Of a DNA stretch of 25,642 nt, positions 16,685-24,229 are shown in pieces. A model generated the notes under the pieces. That model saw nothing but the letters and a program-made list of their open reading frames with translations, did no database searches and was not told the DNA's origin. The stretch is from a virus. Location of the stretch: positions 1-25,642 of IMG/VR virus record IMGVR_UViG_3300009506_000903. One strand, written 5' to 3'. Position 1 is the first letter of the stretch. Every line of letters starts with the position of its first letter. Position numbers and translations under genes: made by a program.

Positions 16685-16996
16685 TTAGCTTACTATAGCC
16701 CTATCAGTAACTCTACGCCAATTAGTTCCATCTGAGAATGCTGGAACAGCTCCACCAGATTCATCAGATACATATATCATATTTCCTTCATAATCAGAAG
16801 CTGTAGGCAATGTAGCAACTGTATACTCAGGTAGAGCTGGGCCATAGTCAAATATACTATTAACAACAGATGCTATATCTCTCAGTCCAGTTCTTATATC
16901 CCTAGCAAGATTAAATACAGATTGATAAGTTTTCTCATTATCATAGTCTGACTTCCTAACCTGTAAAGCGGGCTTTGTTAAACTAAGTTTAGTCAT
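16685..16996 (-). CDS. Small tail/fibre-associated protein
   Basis: A 103-residue protein. The first 50 residues look helical (SVFNLARDIRTGLRDIASVV). The end, IYVSDESGGAVPAFSDGTNWRR, is a motif common at the ends of phage fibre and baseplate-associated proteins. It may be an attachment or chaperone-like partner of the collar-domain fibre encoded next. The start overlaps the amidase stop as ATGA. I cannot assign a specific family. Confidence 0.6.
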   Translation of the reverse strand: MTKLSLTKPALQVRKSDYDNEKTYQSVFNLARDIRTGLRDIASVVNSIFDYGPALPEYTVATLPTASDYEGNMIYVSDESGGAVPAFSDGTNWRRVTDRAIVS

Positions 16997-17447
16997 GATA
17001 CCTATAAGCCCTATCTCTTAAATCCCAAGGTAAGTCAGATGCTACATCGAAGCAAGGACAATCCTTATGAACTCCTGGCATATCTCTGTGTCCTGCATAT
17101 TTAGCATTAATAGCCATCCTACCTAATAGTCTCCAAAGCATTTTCATACTTTCTTTCTGTGCCCAGGTTCTGGTATCTTTAGGATTGCCTTGCCAATCAA
17201 GACCACCTATATAACATATACCCCAACTATTCGTATTATAGCCTTTAACGTGGGCACCCCTCTCATCCAAGTCTCGCCCTATCTCAATTCTACCGTTAAG
17301 ACGAATAACAAATTGATAGCCAATTTCTGCAAAGCCTCTATCCTTATGCCACTGATTAATATTCTCAGCGGTAAAGTCCTCACCCTCTTTTGTAGCAGAA
17401 CAGTGAGTTATTATTAATTCTATAAGGTCTTCGTTGATAACACTCAT
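16989..17447 (-). CDS. T7 lysozyme-like N-acetylmuramoyl-L-alanine amidase (endolysin)
   Basis: An amidase-2 enzyme that cuts the bond between muramic acid and the peptide stem of peptidoglycan. The chosen start gives 152 residues, close to T7 lysozyme (151). Zinc ligands match T7: H15 in ITHCSAT, H120 in AGHRD and C130 in DCPCFD; the catalytic Y44 (GYQF) and K128 are also present, as is GAHVKGYNTNSWGICYIGG. The frame is open to 17504, but that extension overlaps the upstream gene, and GGAAGGAG at 17457-17464 points to the ATG at 17447. No signal peptide is seen, so it needs a holin, for which the gene just upstream is a candidate. T7 lysozyme also binds T7 RNA polymerase, but no such polymerase gene lies in this window. 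Confidence 0.92.
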   Translation of the reverse strand: MSVINEDLIELIITHCSATKEGEDFTAENINQWHKDRGFAEIGYQFVIRLNGRIEIGRDLDERGAHVKGYNTNSWGICYIGGLDWQGNPKDTRTWAQKESMKMLWRLLGRMAINAKYAGHRDMPGVHKDCPCFDVASDLPWDLRDRAYRYHD

Positions 17448-17456
17448 TGATGGAAC

Positions 17457-17464
17457 TCCTTCCT
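17457..17464 (-). promoter_or_regulatory. Ribosome binding site fixing the amidase start
   Basis: GGAAGGAG on the - strand, 9 bases before the ATG at 17447 and touching the stop codon of the upstream small membrane protein gene. It favours the 152-residue amidase over the longer open frame. Confidence 0.65.
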
Positions 17465-17667
17465 TATTTTGCAGGGAAGTCAATATCAATAATATGCAAG
17501 GCAACTCCAGCAGCTACTATTGAAGCGGCTACTATCCATAGAATTCTTCGTCGAATACTAGCGCCTACTGATATATCAATAGTTTTGAATAGTTGATTTA
17601 CTATAGCTCTTGCAATCTTATTTATATCCTCATCAGACAATCTACTATCATTAGAGTCATTGTTCAT
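17464..17667 (-). CDS. Small single-span membrane protein, candidate holin
   Basis: A 67-residue protein. A polar N-terminal half (residues 1-40, with DEDINKIARAIVNQL) is followed by RRR and one transmembrane segment at about 42-60 (ILWIVAASIVAAGVALHII), then a short acidic tail. The gene ends just before the endolysin start, the usual place of a holin. Single-span holins of this size exist, but so do small inner-membrane spanins; the N-terminus is long for a pinholin. No second transmembrane segment and no lipobox are seen. The start follows AAGGACCTAGGATG. Confidence 0.65.
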   Translation of the reverse strand: MNNDSNDSRLSDEDINKIARAIVNQLFKTIDISVGASIRRRILWIVAASIVAAGVALHIIDIDFPAK

Positions 17668-17680
17668 CCTAGGTCCTTCA

Positions 17681-18382
17681 TTAATCTATGTCATGCACAA
17701 AAGGATCTTTCCAATATTGAGAAGGTATACCAGCTTCATCCATAGTGTCCCCAACCAGTTCTATAGATGGTTGTTCAATATCCTCTCCAACAATATCGTT
17801 AAGCATATTTTTATAAATAGCCCAGAACTTATTAGCATCCTCCATATTCCTAAGAGATAAATAACCCCAACTAACTGCTAGCATAATAAGAGCATCATCT
17901 TTTTCATCAAGGTCTGATGCTACATCGCTCGAGGCATTGAAAGCGGTAGGCCATGCAGTTATTCTTATATCAAGGTCATATGCTGCGTCTGGTATCTTCC
18001 ATAGTTCTAACTTTCCTGCCCACTTTGTATATATAGAAGGTTTACCAGTTGCATACTTCTCAGGGTATGGAATACGCTTATCAAATTCTTTATAAAGGAA
18101 ACCCTGTAACTTTCTACTCTCACTACCATCAATTAGACGAATATCATGTATCTTTCTAACAGTACTTGGAAGTGTTACAAACTTATCATCAGCAGGAGTT
18201 CCAGTATAAGAAGTAGATAAAGAAGTATTCAAGCCCTCAAGCTCTTCAAAGTTATGTACTCTTGCAATCCTTTGCTGAGCAATATTCAACCAGGTAATAT
18301 ATCTAGCTGTAGATATATCATCCCTATCAGCGAAGAAGGCCGATACTTCTGTAACCAATTCTGAACGAGTTAAGGTTCCCAT
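17681..18382 (-). CDS. Head-tail adaptor (connector) protein
   Basis: A 233-residue protein with features of podovirus adaptors of the SU10/P22 gp4 kind. The N-terminus has TRSELVTEVSAFFADRDD and the LNIAQQRIARVHNFEEL helix, then beta sections with KFVTLPSTVRKIHDIRLI and a helical C-terminal part with WGYLSLRNMEDANKFW. Such proteins form a ring under the portal. It is the first gene after the capsid terminator, and lysis genes follow. The start follows AGGATATAAAGATG. The exact family is my recognition by pattern, not a search. Confidence 0.7.
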   Translation of the reverse strand: MGTLTRSELVTEVSAFFADRDDISTARYITWLNIAQQRIARVHNFEELEGLNTSLSTSYTGTPADDKFVTLPSTVRKIHDIRLIDGSESRKLQGFLYKEFDKRIPYPEKYATGKPSIYTKWAGKLELWKIPDAAYDLDIRITAWPTAFNASSDVASDLDEKDDALIMLAVSWGYLSLRNMEDANKFWAIYKNMLNDIVGEDIEQPSIELVGDTMDEAGIPSQYWKDPFVHDID

Positions 18383-18397
18383 CTTTATATCCTAATT

Positions 18398-18425
18398 AAA
18401 AAGAGGGGAGGACCGAAGCCCTCCC
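18398..18425 (-). terminator. Strong intrinsic terminator after the capsid genes
   Basis: On the - strand an 8-bp stem, GGGAGGGC paired with GTCCTCCC (one G-U pair), closes on a UUCG tetraloop and is followed by CTCTTTTT. It lies between the stop of the decoration-like gene (18433) and the start of the adaptor gene (18382). It should lower transcription of everything downstream relative to the capsid genes. Confidence 0.88.
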
Positions 18426-18432
18426 TCCTTTA

Positions 18433-18903
18433 TTACCAAGGGAAATCACACAAGATGATCTGTGCAGACGAATCCACAGACTGGGCACAGACATGATCTG
18501 TTTCCGCAGCTACGGACAAGTCCAACGTACCATCACCAGCGCCTGTGGGAGTTAGAGAATCCCCGTCAGCTCCAGCTGTTAGTGCGATGCTAAGTGTTGC
18601 TACACCCTTAATCTGAATCCAGCCATACTCCTGGTCAGACATATTGGCTTGCAGTACACCAGCCCCAAGTTCGCCAGTACAATCGCTCAGGTCAGATGAG
18701 ACCTGGAAGTCGACAGGGCCATCATTACCATAGTAGTATGCAACCTCACCGGCTACACCATCCACGGCAGCAGTACCTTCGATATACTGAATGTACTTAT
18801 AGACCTTGTTTCCTTCAAAACGGAGACAGCCCACACCTTCTTTATCAGTGGTGCTAACTGCGTCCAGCGGTGTTGCGAATACCTTCTTAATACCGTAAGT
18901 CAT
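18433..18903 (-). CDS. Putative capsid decoration/stabilisation protein
   Basis: A 156-residue, beta-rich, acidic protein, rich in Gly, Ala, Val, Asp and Thr, with repeated hydrophobic strands (VAGEVAYYYG, GVATLSIALTAGADG) and GDGTLDLSVAAETDH near the end. It is directly downstream of the major capsid gene and shares its higher GC and C/G-ending codons, a mark of highly expressed virion proteins. Capsid cement proteins and small head fibres are often found here. A strong AAGGGGGTG precedes its ATG. The role is inferred from context and composition. Confidence 0.6.
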   Translation of the reverse strand: MTYGIKKVFATPLDAVSTTDKEGVGCLRFEGNKVYKYIQYIEGTAAVDGVAGEVAYYYGNDGPVDFQVSSDLSDCTGELGAGVLQANMSDQEYGWIQIKGVATLSIALTAGADGDSLTPTGAGDGTLDLSVAAETDHVCAQSVDSSAQIILCDFPW

Positions 18904-18914
18904 TTCACACCCCC

Positions 18915-19886
18915 TTATGCTGTGTCAATGTTGTAGATGACACCCTGACAGCGGCGGCGCGAAACAGTGAAGTTACCGGCCAGTACAATCTGAGCGGCAC
19001 GGTCATTCACTTGGTCAGGTATCGGCTTCCACTCCGTCATGTCAAAGTACATCATAGGGTCGTACTTGAACGTGATGAAGTTTGTATTTAGGAAGTACAT
19101 CCGAGTGTTGGCACAAGAGGGAGACCAAATCATCGGAATACCTTTGAAGGACTGATTCTGGAATCCCATATCAGCCAACTTTCGGTCATTAATCCGATAG
19201 TAATCAAGAGCCTCATCCTCATACCATTCATACGGAGTCTGTCCCGTTAAGATGATATCTGGCGCATCCATCTTCAGGTTGTTGGTGCAGTTGTTCAGCA
19301 AAGTACGCATCTCAGCTACACCATTAGTGGCAAAGCTGGAACCAGTTAAGTTCTTAGTCTGATTCCTCCACCAACTGTAGGTGGACTGGTTGATAGCGCC
19401 GACTTCAGTAGAGGACGTCGGGTCATCTTGCACCAGATGCTGCAGACCATCAAAACCATCATCACTTGCTGTATTAGCAAACAGACGTGTTTCCAAGTCA
19501 TCAATGATGGAGTTTCTGGTATTTTCCAGCTTACTATTCATGAAGTCGATAATCTTTGACTTCGAGCGGTTCTGCTGGTCGTCCACACCAAAGCGAACGA
19601 TTGAAGCAGCCATATACTTCCAATCCCACTGCGATACAGTCAAGAATTCATAGTCGTTCAGCGGTACAGTACCACCTTTCTTTAACCAAACGACGTTATC
19701 ATTCTTGTCATACTGCAAGGGATCAGTCAGGAAACGTCCACCGGAAACAGACTTCAGTTTGCCCTTTTCCTTCAACCAGTACCAGAAGGGGGTGGCATCA
19801 AAAATCTGGTCACGGATGGTGTCCTGCATATGCTGCCAAGTAGTTGTATAGAGGTTGTCGAGTGCCTCTGTCAACGTTAAGGCCAT
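18915..19886 (-). CDS. Major capsid protein
   Basis: A 323-residue protein whose N-terminal half follows the pattern of many podovirus coat proteins: TTTWQHMQDTIRDQIFDATP, FWYWLKEKGK, GGRFLTDPLQYDKNDNVVWL, SQWDWKYMAASIVRFGVDDQ and MNSKLENTRNSIIDDLETRL. The HK97 fold is likely but cannot be shown by eye. It sits in the usual place after the scaffold-like gene. Codons end mostly in C or G (TTC, TAC, GAC, AAG), unlike neighbouring genes, consistent with very high expression. The start follows AGGAGTATTGCAAAATG. Confidence 0.85.
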   Translation of the reverse strand: MALTLTEALDNLYTTTWQHMQDTIRDQIFDATPFWYWLKEKGKLKSVSGGRFLTDPLQYDKNDNVVWLKKGGTVPLNDYEFLTVSQWDWKYMAASIVRFGVDDQQNRSKSKIIDFMNSKLENTRNSIIDDLETRLFANTASDDGFDGLQHLVQDDPTSSTEVGAINQSTYSWWRNQTKNLTGSSFATNGVAEMRTLLNNCTNNLKMDAPDIILTGQTPYEWYEDEALDYYRINDRKLADMGFQNQSFKGIPMIWSPSCANTRMYFLNTNFITFKYDPMMYFDMTEWKPIPDQVNDRAAQIVLAGNFTVSRRRCQGVIYNIDTA

Positions 19887-19920
19887 TTTGCAATACTCCT
19901 ATTCCGAGTTAAGTTAACAA

Positions 19921-20652
19921 TCAATCATCACTAAGTTGCACGTCAACCATAGTCTTTGCCCATGCTGTGTCGGCTGCGGTCTTAGTATCCATGTCGGAAG
20001 GTACTTCCTCACTCCCTCCACTGGTTGGTAAGAGGCCACCAAAGCCTGGCTTCGATTTTGAAGACTTATTGTCTTCAGATCCCTTATCGTCTTCGGACTC
20101 ATCTTTGCTATACTTTTCTTCGAGTTCTTTAACCTTATCCGGGTTCTCTGCCTTTGCCAGAGCATAGATTCTGGTGAGGGATAGTTCAGGATTATCCTTA
20201 GCAATCTTAGCCATTTCTGGCTTAAAATCATTAAAGTCTTTATGCTTTGCCTGAAGTTCCTTAACCTCAATCAGTAATCTTTGTTCCTCACTTGAGCTGC
20301 TCACAGTCTGAAGTTGGTCAGTTAACCCTTTCATACTCTTAGTAATTATCTTTTCAACCTGACCTAACATATGCCCCATGAACTGTTTTCTATCCATAGA
20401 CTCGAGGTCTGCCGAAGCAGAAAGGTCTTCCTCCTCTTCCTCATTATCTTTGCTAGATTGTCGTTCAAGAGCCTGTCGCTGTGTCTCGGTCAGTCCAGAT
20501 AATGTACCTGTGAGTTGACTAAGTTGATCACCTTGCTTCTGACTCGATTCAACTAGTGTCCCTACCACCTTCGCTAAATCTCCTACTATCTTACTTAAGT
20601 CCTGCTCTTCGCCAGACTTTTCATCTTTCTTCTTACCTGCTTCGCCTACCAT
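19921..20652 (-). CDS. Capsid scaffold-like protein
   Basis: A 243-residue, highly charged protein, rich in Glu, Asp, Lys, Ser and Gln, with heptad-like helical stretches (DLSKIVGDLAKVVGTLVESS and LIEVKELQAKHKDFNDF) and acidic linkers. The C-terminal part is low-complexity (SEDDKGSEDNKSSKSK). This composition and its place directly before the major capsid gene suit a scaffolding protein that guides procapsid assembly. No protease motif was seen, so it does not look like a maturation protease fusion. The start lies just after the stop of the upstream gene. Confidence 0.75.
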   Translation of the reverse strand: MVGEAGKKKDEKSGEEQDLSKIVGDLAKVVGTLVESSQKQGDQLSQLTGTLSGLTETQRQALERQSSKDNEEEEEDLSASADLESMDRKQFMGHMLGQVEKIITKSMKGLTDQLQTVSSSSEEQRLLIEVKELQAKHKDFNDFKPEMAKIAKDNPELSLTRIYALAKAENPDKVKELEEKYSKDESEDDKGSEDNKSSKSKPGFGGLLPTSGGSEEVPSDMDTKTAADTAWAKTMVDVQLSDD

Positions 20653-20653
20653 T

Positions 20654-20971
20654 TTACTCTACCTCGCTTTTAGATTTACCTATGCCAAGATTAGCTAATA
20701 AAGTAGCCAACTTGCCACTATCCTTCGATTCTTCTTTCTGACCTTCAGTGTCAGATACTTCCACTCGTGGAGTCACAAGTTCTTCTGATTTAGATTCAGC
20801 TTGCTGCCTCGCAGCTACTACCAACACACGTCTCTTTCTTCGAATCTCCAACATGATAAGACGTTCAATCTTCTTAAGAACTCGTCCAGAAGTGTACTCG
20901 ATATTCTTACCAGAAACTTTTACATTTCCTTGTGTATCAATATCTATATCAATGTGTACAGGTTTTGTCAT
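20654..20971 (-). CDS. Hypothetical protein upstream of the scaffold gene
   Basis: I do not recognise this protein. From the ATG at 20971 it has 105 residues: a beta-like N-terminus (VHIDIDIDTQGNVKVSG), a basic helix (RVLKKIERLIMLEIRRKRR) and a charged, probably disordered second half. A longer frame begins at 21001, but that start lies within the inverted repeat, while AAAGGGGG sits 4 bases before the ATG at 20971. Its place between portal and scaffold genes suggests a role in head assembly. Confidence 0.6.
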   Translation of the reverse strand: MTKPVHIDIDIDTQGNVKVSGKNIEYTSGRVLKKIERLIMLEIRRKRRVLVVAARQQAESKSEELVTPRVEVSDTEGQKEESKDSGKLATLLANLGIGKSKSEVE

Positions 20972-20975
20972 AATA

Positions 20976-20983
20976 CCCCCTTT
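20976..20983 (-). promoter_or_regulatory. Ribosome binding site fixing the 20971 start
   Basis: AAAGGGGG on the - strand, 4 bases before the ATG at 20971 and directly next to the inverted repeat at 20984-21000. Folding of that repeat in RNA would end right at this site. Confidence 0.6.
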
Positions 20984-21000
20984 TGTCCGAACGTCGGACA
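20984..21000 (-). promoter_or_regulatory. Perfect inverted repeat upstream of the 20971 gene
   Basis: TGTCCGA, CGT, TCGGACA on the coding strand: a perfect 7+3+7 dyad, identical in both arms to the copy at 7875-7891. It fills the gap between the stop of the zinc-ribbon gene (21005) and the ribosome binding site of the next gene. It may be an operator or a leader hairpin. Confidence 0.65.
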
Positions 21001-21004
21001 TTTC

Positions 21005-21265
21005 TTACGAATCTTCCAAGTACTGACTATATTTACCATGCTTTTCACAAGCCTCCTTTAGTTTCTGCTTACTATCTATATACAAGGGTTTAGTAGTAAT
21101 ATGCTCCCACCAACCAGCAGGAAAAGGATGAAAGCGAGGAGCACTAATAAGAGGTTCTGTTTGTCCTCCGCACTTAATGCAGTCGACTTTATCGCGTTCA
21201 GCATACTTACTAATTCTCTCAAAGACATGATTGCACTCCTTACACTTAAAGTCATAAAGGGGCAT
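21005..21265 (-). CDS. FmdB-type zinc-ribbon protein
   Basis: An 86-residue protein. The N-terminal 45 residues are an FmdB-type zinc ribbon: YDFKCKECNHVFE with CxxC at 8-11, then CIKCGG with CxxC at 29-32. The remainder has PAGWWEHITTKPLYIDSKQ and a lysine-rich helix. FmdB-like zinc ribbons are thought to have a regulatory or nucleic-acid-binding role; in phages they often sit among head genes with unknown function. The start follows GGAGGTTAGTATG, which overlaps the portal stop. Confidence 0.8.
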   Translation of the reverse strand: MPLYDFKCKECNHVFERISKYAERDKVDCIKCGGQTEPLISAPRFHPFPAGWWEHITTKPLYIDSKQKLKEACEKHGKYSQYLEDS

Positions 21266-21266
21266 A

Positions 21267-22988
21267 CTAACCTCCAGCAGCAGGAGCGGGAACGCCCTTA
21301 GGCCCTTTACCCTGCTGAAACATTTGTATTACAGAATTCAAGTCCATAGGTACCTGAGCGCTTCCAGGCATCCCTGGTGGTATCTTCAACATGGTATCAA
21401 ATACAGTACCATGATGTTCATGTAAGAAGTATCTACGCAACTGAAGTTGGTCAATTAAGGGATCACCATTCAACTGCTGAAACATTATTTGAGCATTCTG
21501 CTGCCTAAGCTTCTTTGTTTCCGGGACAGAGGTATCAGGGTCAACATTGTACTCGAATATCAAACCTTTAAGCATTTCTGGTTTAAACCTTACCCATACA
21601 GGAACTCCATTAGGTCCCATAATATCCACAACTTGTTCTTCATTCCAATGGTTAAAGATAATATGATTTACATCTTCCATTATACCTACAAACATATCTG
21701 CCATCATATCACGTCTTTCATCAACACGAATCTCAGAAGCCTGTCGTACAATCATAGCTTCAGTAGCAGTAGTATCTCCAGAGCCTTCCTTATATTCACC
21801 AAACTCATTTCTTGAGAATCCAACAGTTTCCCTTACTTCCATAGTTGTATTCTGTTTAGCAATAAATAAGTCCTGAGGAATATTATTACCTTCTACCCAT
21901 TTAATATCAGTGAGTGGGTCTCCATCCATCTCTACATAAGGAAGGATACTCTTATCTAATAACTTGGCCGCTTGGTCTGGATTAAGAGCGTTCTTCTTAG
22001 CCAAAAGTTTAATTAAGGATAGTCTTCGATGCTTCATAATCTGAGTCATATTCTCATTTAACTCAAGCTGTAAAGGCTCAAGAATTTGAGAATCAGGTAC
22101 ACCCCAGAATACTTCATCATCCTCATTGAAGGTTATAGTATGAAATGGAAGTCTGCCATTGTACTGCAACTCATCAGGCCCTTCATAAAGTGCTTTATCT
22201 GTCAGGTTATAAGGAGCTATAACAGATACAGTTCCATTCTTCTTATCCCTAATTTCGTAAAGATCAACCATCTCCTCAAATACTTTTGATGCTTTATTAT
22301 CATCAGGCTTTGATGCTATCATAGTGCCTTTATTACCAGAGCCAGAGTCTAACATAGCTCTAGCAGTTTTATCAAATCTTACATCAGCCTTCACATCAAG
22401 AAGAGGACGACGAATATAGTGTATGCAGAATCTTGCATCATCAAAATCCATACAACCAGTAGGTACAAGAAATGCACCTGGATGTGTACGCAGAAACCAA
22501 GGCATATTTGGAGTCACTATCTGATTATACTCAACCTTATTTGTACCTGCTTTATTGGGAGCTGTATTATCTAACTCTGTTGGACTAGGAGTAAACTGCG
22601 CTCCATATCCCATCTTACCAACTCCAGTACCAAACATGAAAGTATCTTGAACAATCTTCTTCATCTGCTTTTTAAGCTTCATCTGCCTAATAAGCTTATT
22701 ATCAATCCTTTCAAGGAGTTGAGCAAGCAACATATTCTCAAGTCCAGGCTTGGTAGATATAAGACTTACACTAGGATTCCTAAAGTATATTCTAGGAACA
22801 ACAGTACGAATCATCTTGAAATAGATGTTTGCAGGAAGAATGTCACCTTTCCATTGACCTCTATAATACTGTCTCCAAGTAGGCCACTTGGCCACATGAG
22901 CAAAGGTCTTCCTAAACTCAATACCAGCCTCAATCTGAGTCTGCCACCAGCCTATATCTATCTTACCTTTTGAATATCCAGTAGGCAT
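21267..22988 (-). CDS. Portal protein
   Basis: A portal protein of about 573 residues forming the ring through which DNA enters and leaves the capsid. The N-terminus has RKTFAHVAKWPTWRQYYRGQ and MIRTVVPRIYFRNP; the middle has FHTITFNEDDEVFWGVPDS, LEPLQLELNENMTQIMKHRR and the C-terminal part ends in a Met/Gln-rich, Pro/Ala-rich tail. Two starts are possible, ATG at 23003 and ATG at 22988; neither has a strong ribosome binding site, and I favour 22988 because it overlaps the upstream stop as TAATG. It sits near TerL, as is usual, but one gene (the ATP-grasp) lies between them. Confidence 0.82.
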   Translation of the reverse strand: MPTGYSKGKIDIGWWQTQIEAGIEFRKTFAHVAKWPTWRQYYRGQWKGDILPANIYFKMIRTVVPRIYFRNPSVSLISTKPGLENMLLAQLLERIDNKLIRQMKLKKQMKKIVQDTFMFGTGVGKMGYGAQFTPSPTELDNTAPNKAGTNKVEYNQIVTPNMPWFLRTHPGAFLVPTGCMDFDDARFCIHYIRRPLLDVKADVRFDKTARAMLDSGSGNKGTMIASKPDDNKASKVFEEMVDLYEIRDKKNGTVSVIAPYNLTDKALYEGPDELQYNGRLPFHTITFNEDDEVFWGVPDSQILEPLQLELNENMTQIMKHRRLSLIKLLAKKNALNPDQAAKLLDKSILPYVEMDGDPLTDIKWVEGNNIPQDLFIAKQNTTMEVRETVGFSRNEFGEYKEGSGDTTATEAMIVRQASEIRVDERRDMMADMFVGIMEDVNHIIFNHWNEEQVVDIMGPNGVPVWVRFKPEMLKGLIFEYNVDPDTSVPETKKLRQQNAQIMFQQLNGDPLIDQLQLRRYFLHEHHGTVFDTMLKIPPGMPGSAQVPMDLNSVIQMFQQGKGPKGVPAPAAGG

Positions 22989-24229
22989 TATAACCAACCC
23001 CATTCTTTTAGCATACGTATATCGTTAGATACACGAGAGCCTATATCTTGGCGAAATTGCATATCTTGTATTACCAAATTATTTAAGGTTCTATATACCC
23101 TATTTCTTGCCTCACTTATATCCCTTCCATGAGCAGTTGCTTTAAGTACAACACCGTCACTTCCGGCATACTTATACTCTCCATCATCAAGATAAGCATC
23201 AGTAAGATAGATATGTTTCATACTTTCTGCATTAAGGCCAATAATAGGCATACCCCTTTTTTCTCCTTCTGCCTCAGCATGAGGATAGGGTGGGACAGAG
23301 GCCCTTACCGCTATTAGATAATCTTCAGAAAGCATCATATCTTTTTTCATTCCTGCTGCAGTTTCAAACATTAAATCTGTTACTGGTTCCTGTAAACCTT
23401 CCATCAAGGCTTCAATAGCATCATAGCCGAAACGAGGAGTAAACTCAAGTGCATATAACTCATTTGCATCAACTATACAATTAATATCTACAGGTCCTCG
23501 ATAACCAATCTTTTTCAATAGGGGAGATATTTTTTCAATAGTCTCCCTAGTTAATCTATTACCTTCTGTCCCTATAACAAGGTTTCCCATACAACCTGTA
23601 TTAGGGCCTTTATCTCCTTGCATGAACTTCTTTTCTTCAAAGGTATGGTTAAAAGGTCTTATCCAATCCCTACCATTAAACCACCCTTCAGTACTAATCT
23701 CAATCCCATCAACTATCTTCTGTACTATAAGCTTCGTGCCAGATGGCAGAGTGCTAAGGCACCAACGAAAGATATCAGGATGCCTACAAATAAAAGTTTT
23801 CGCCGTATCAAGATTTCCTGAAGGCTTAACCACAAACCCTGATTCTTCCCAGATATCTGCGATGCCTCTTGCTTCTTCTGGACTATCGAAGAAGTAAGTT
23901 TCCGGCACATTGATGTTGAACTTATTGAAGACTTCAATGCCCTTCTCCCTATCTAATTCAATCATATCTGCAAATTTATTGCAGCCTATAAAGACCTTTC
24001 CAAGCTTTCGAAATGTATCTTCGTACTTTCCAAAGCCTACCATATCACAGATAACAAGTTCAGCCCTAGCAATATGAGGCCTCCAACTATTAATCCTTTG
24101 AACAATTCCTTTACCAGCGAAAGGCATGTTAGGATTCTTAATAAAGAGGTCAACGTCATTACCCTCCTCCTTTAATTTTTGAGCTATTCCTAATCCATCT
24201 CCATCAACCGATAACATTAAAATCTGCAT
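22988..24229 (-). CDS. PurD-like (GARS) ATP-grasp protein
   Basis: A 413-residue protein with the domain order of phosphoribosylamine-glycine ligase (E. coli PurD, 429 residues). The GARS-type signature GDKGPNTGCMG is at 205-215, the ATP-grasp metal site LEFTPRFG at 261-268, and the C-terminal domain ends with MQFRQDIGSR near 390-399. Differences are notable: the N-terminal GREHAL box is replaced by DGDGLGIAQKL, the metal-binding Asn after EF is Thr264, and the usual RFGDPE is RFGYDA. It may therefore use a different acceptor or be less active in purine synthesis. It overlaps the terminase gene by 26 bases and the portal start by a few, with GGAGG before the ATG, so it is made with the packaging proteins. 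A role in purine synthesis or in a ligation reaction are both possible. Confidence 0.8.
   Translation of the reverse strand: MQILMLSVDGDGLGIAQKLKEEGNDVDLFIKNPNMPFAGKGIVQRINSWRPHIARAELVICDMVGFGKYEDTFRKLGKVFIGCNKFADMIELDREKGIEVFNKFNINVPETYFFDSPEEARGIADIWEESGFVVKPSGNLDTAKTFICRHPDIFRWCLSTLPSGTKLIVQKIVDGIEISTEGWFNGRDWIRPFNHTFEEKKFMQGDKGPNTGCMGNLVIGTEGNRLTRETIEKISPLLKKIGYRGPVDINCIVDANELYALEFTPRFGYDAIEALMEGLQEPVTDLMFETAAGMKKDMMLSEDYLIAVRASVPPYPHAEAEGEKRGMPIIGLNAESMKHIYLTDAYLDDGEYKYAGSDGVVLKATAHGRDISEARNRVYRTLNNLVIQDMQFRQDIGSRVSNDIRMLKEWGWL

Noticed and set aside
16989-17504. Longer amidase with a hydrophobic N-terminal extension
   Set aside because: The extension overlaps the upstream gene and lacks a ribosome binding site, while GGAAGGAG points to the ATG at 17447, giving T7-like length.
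17464-17667. Lipoprotein or two-span holin
   Set aside because: No lipobox cysteine and only one hydrophobic segment were found.
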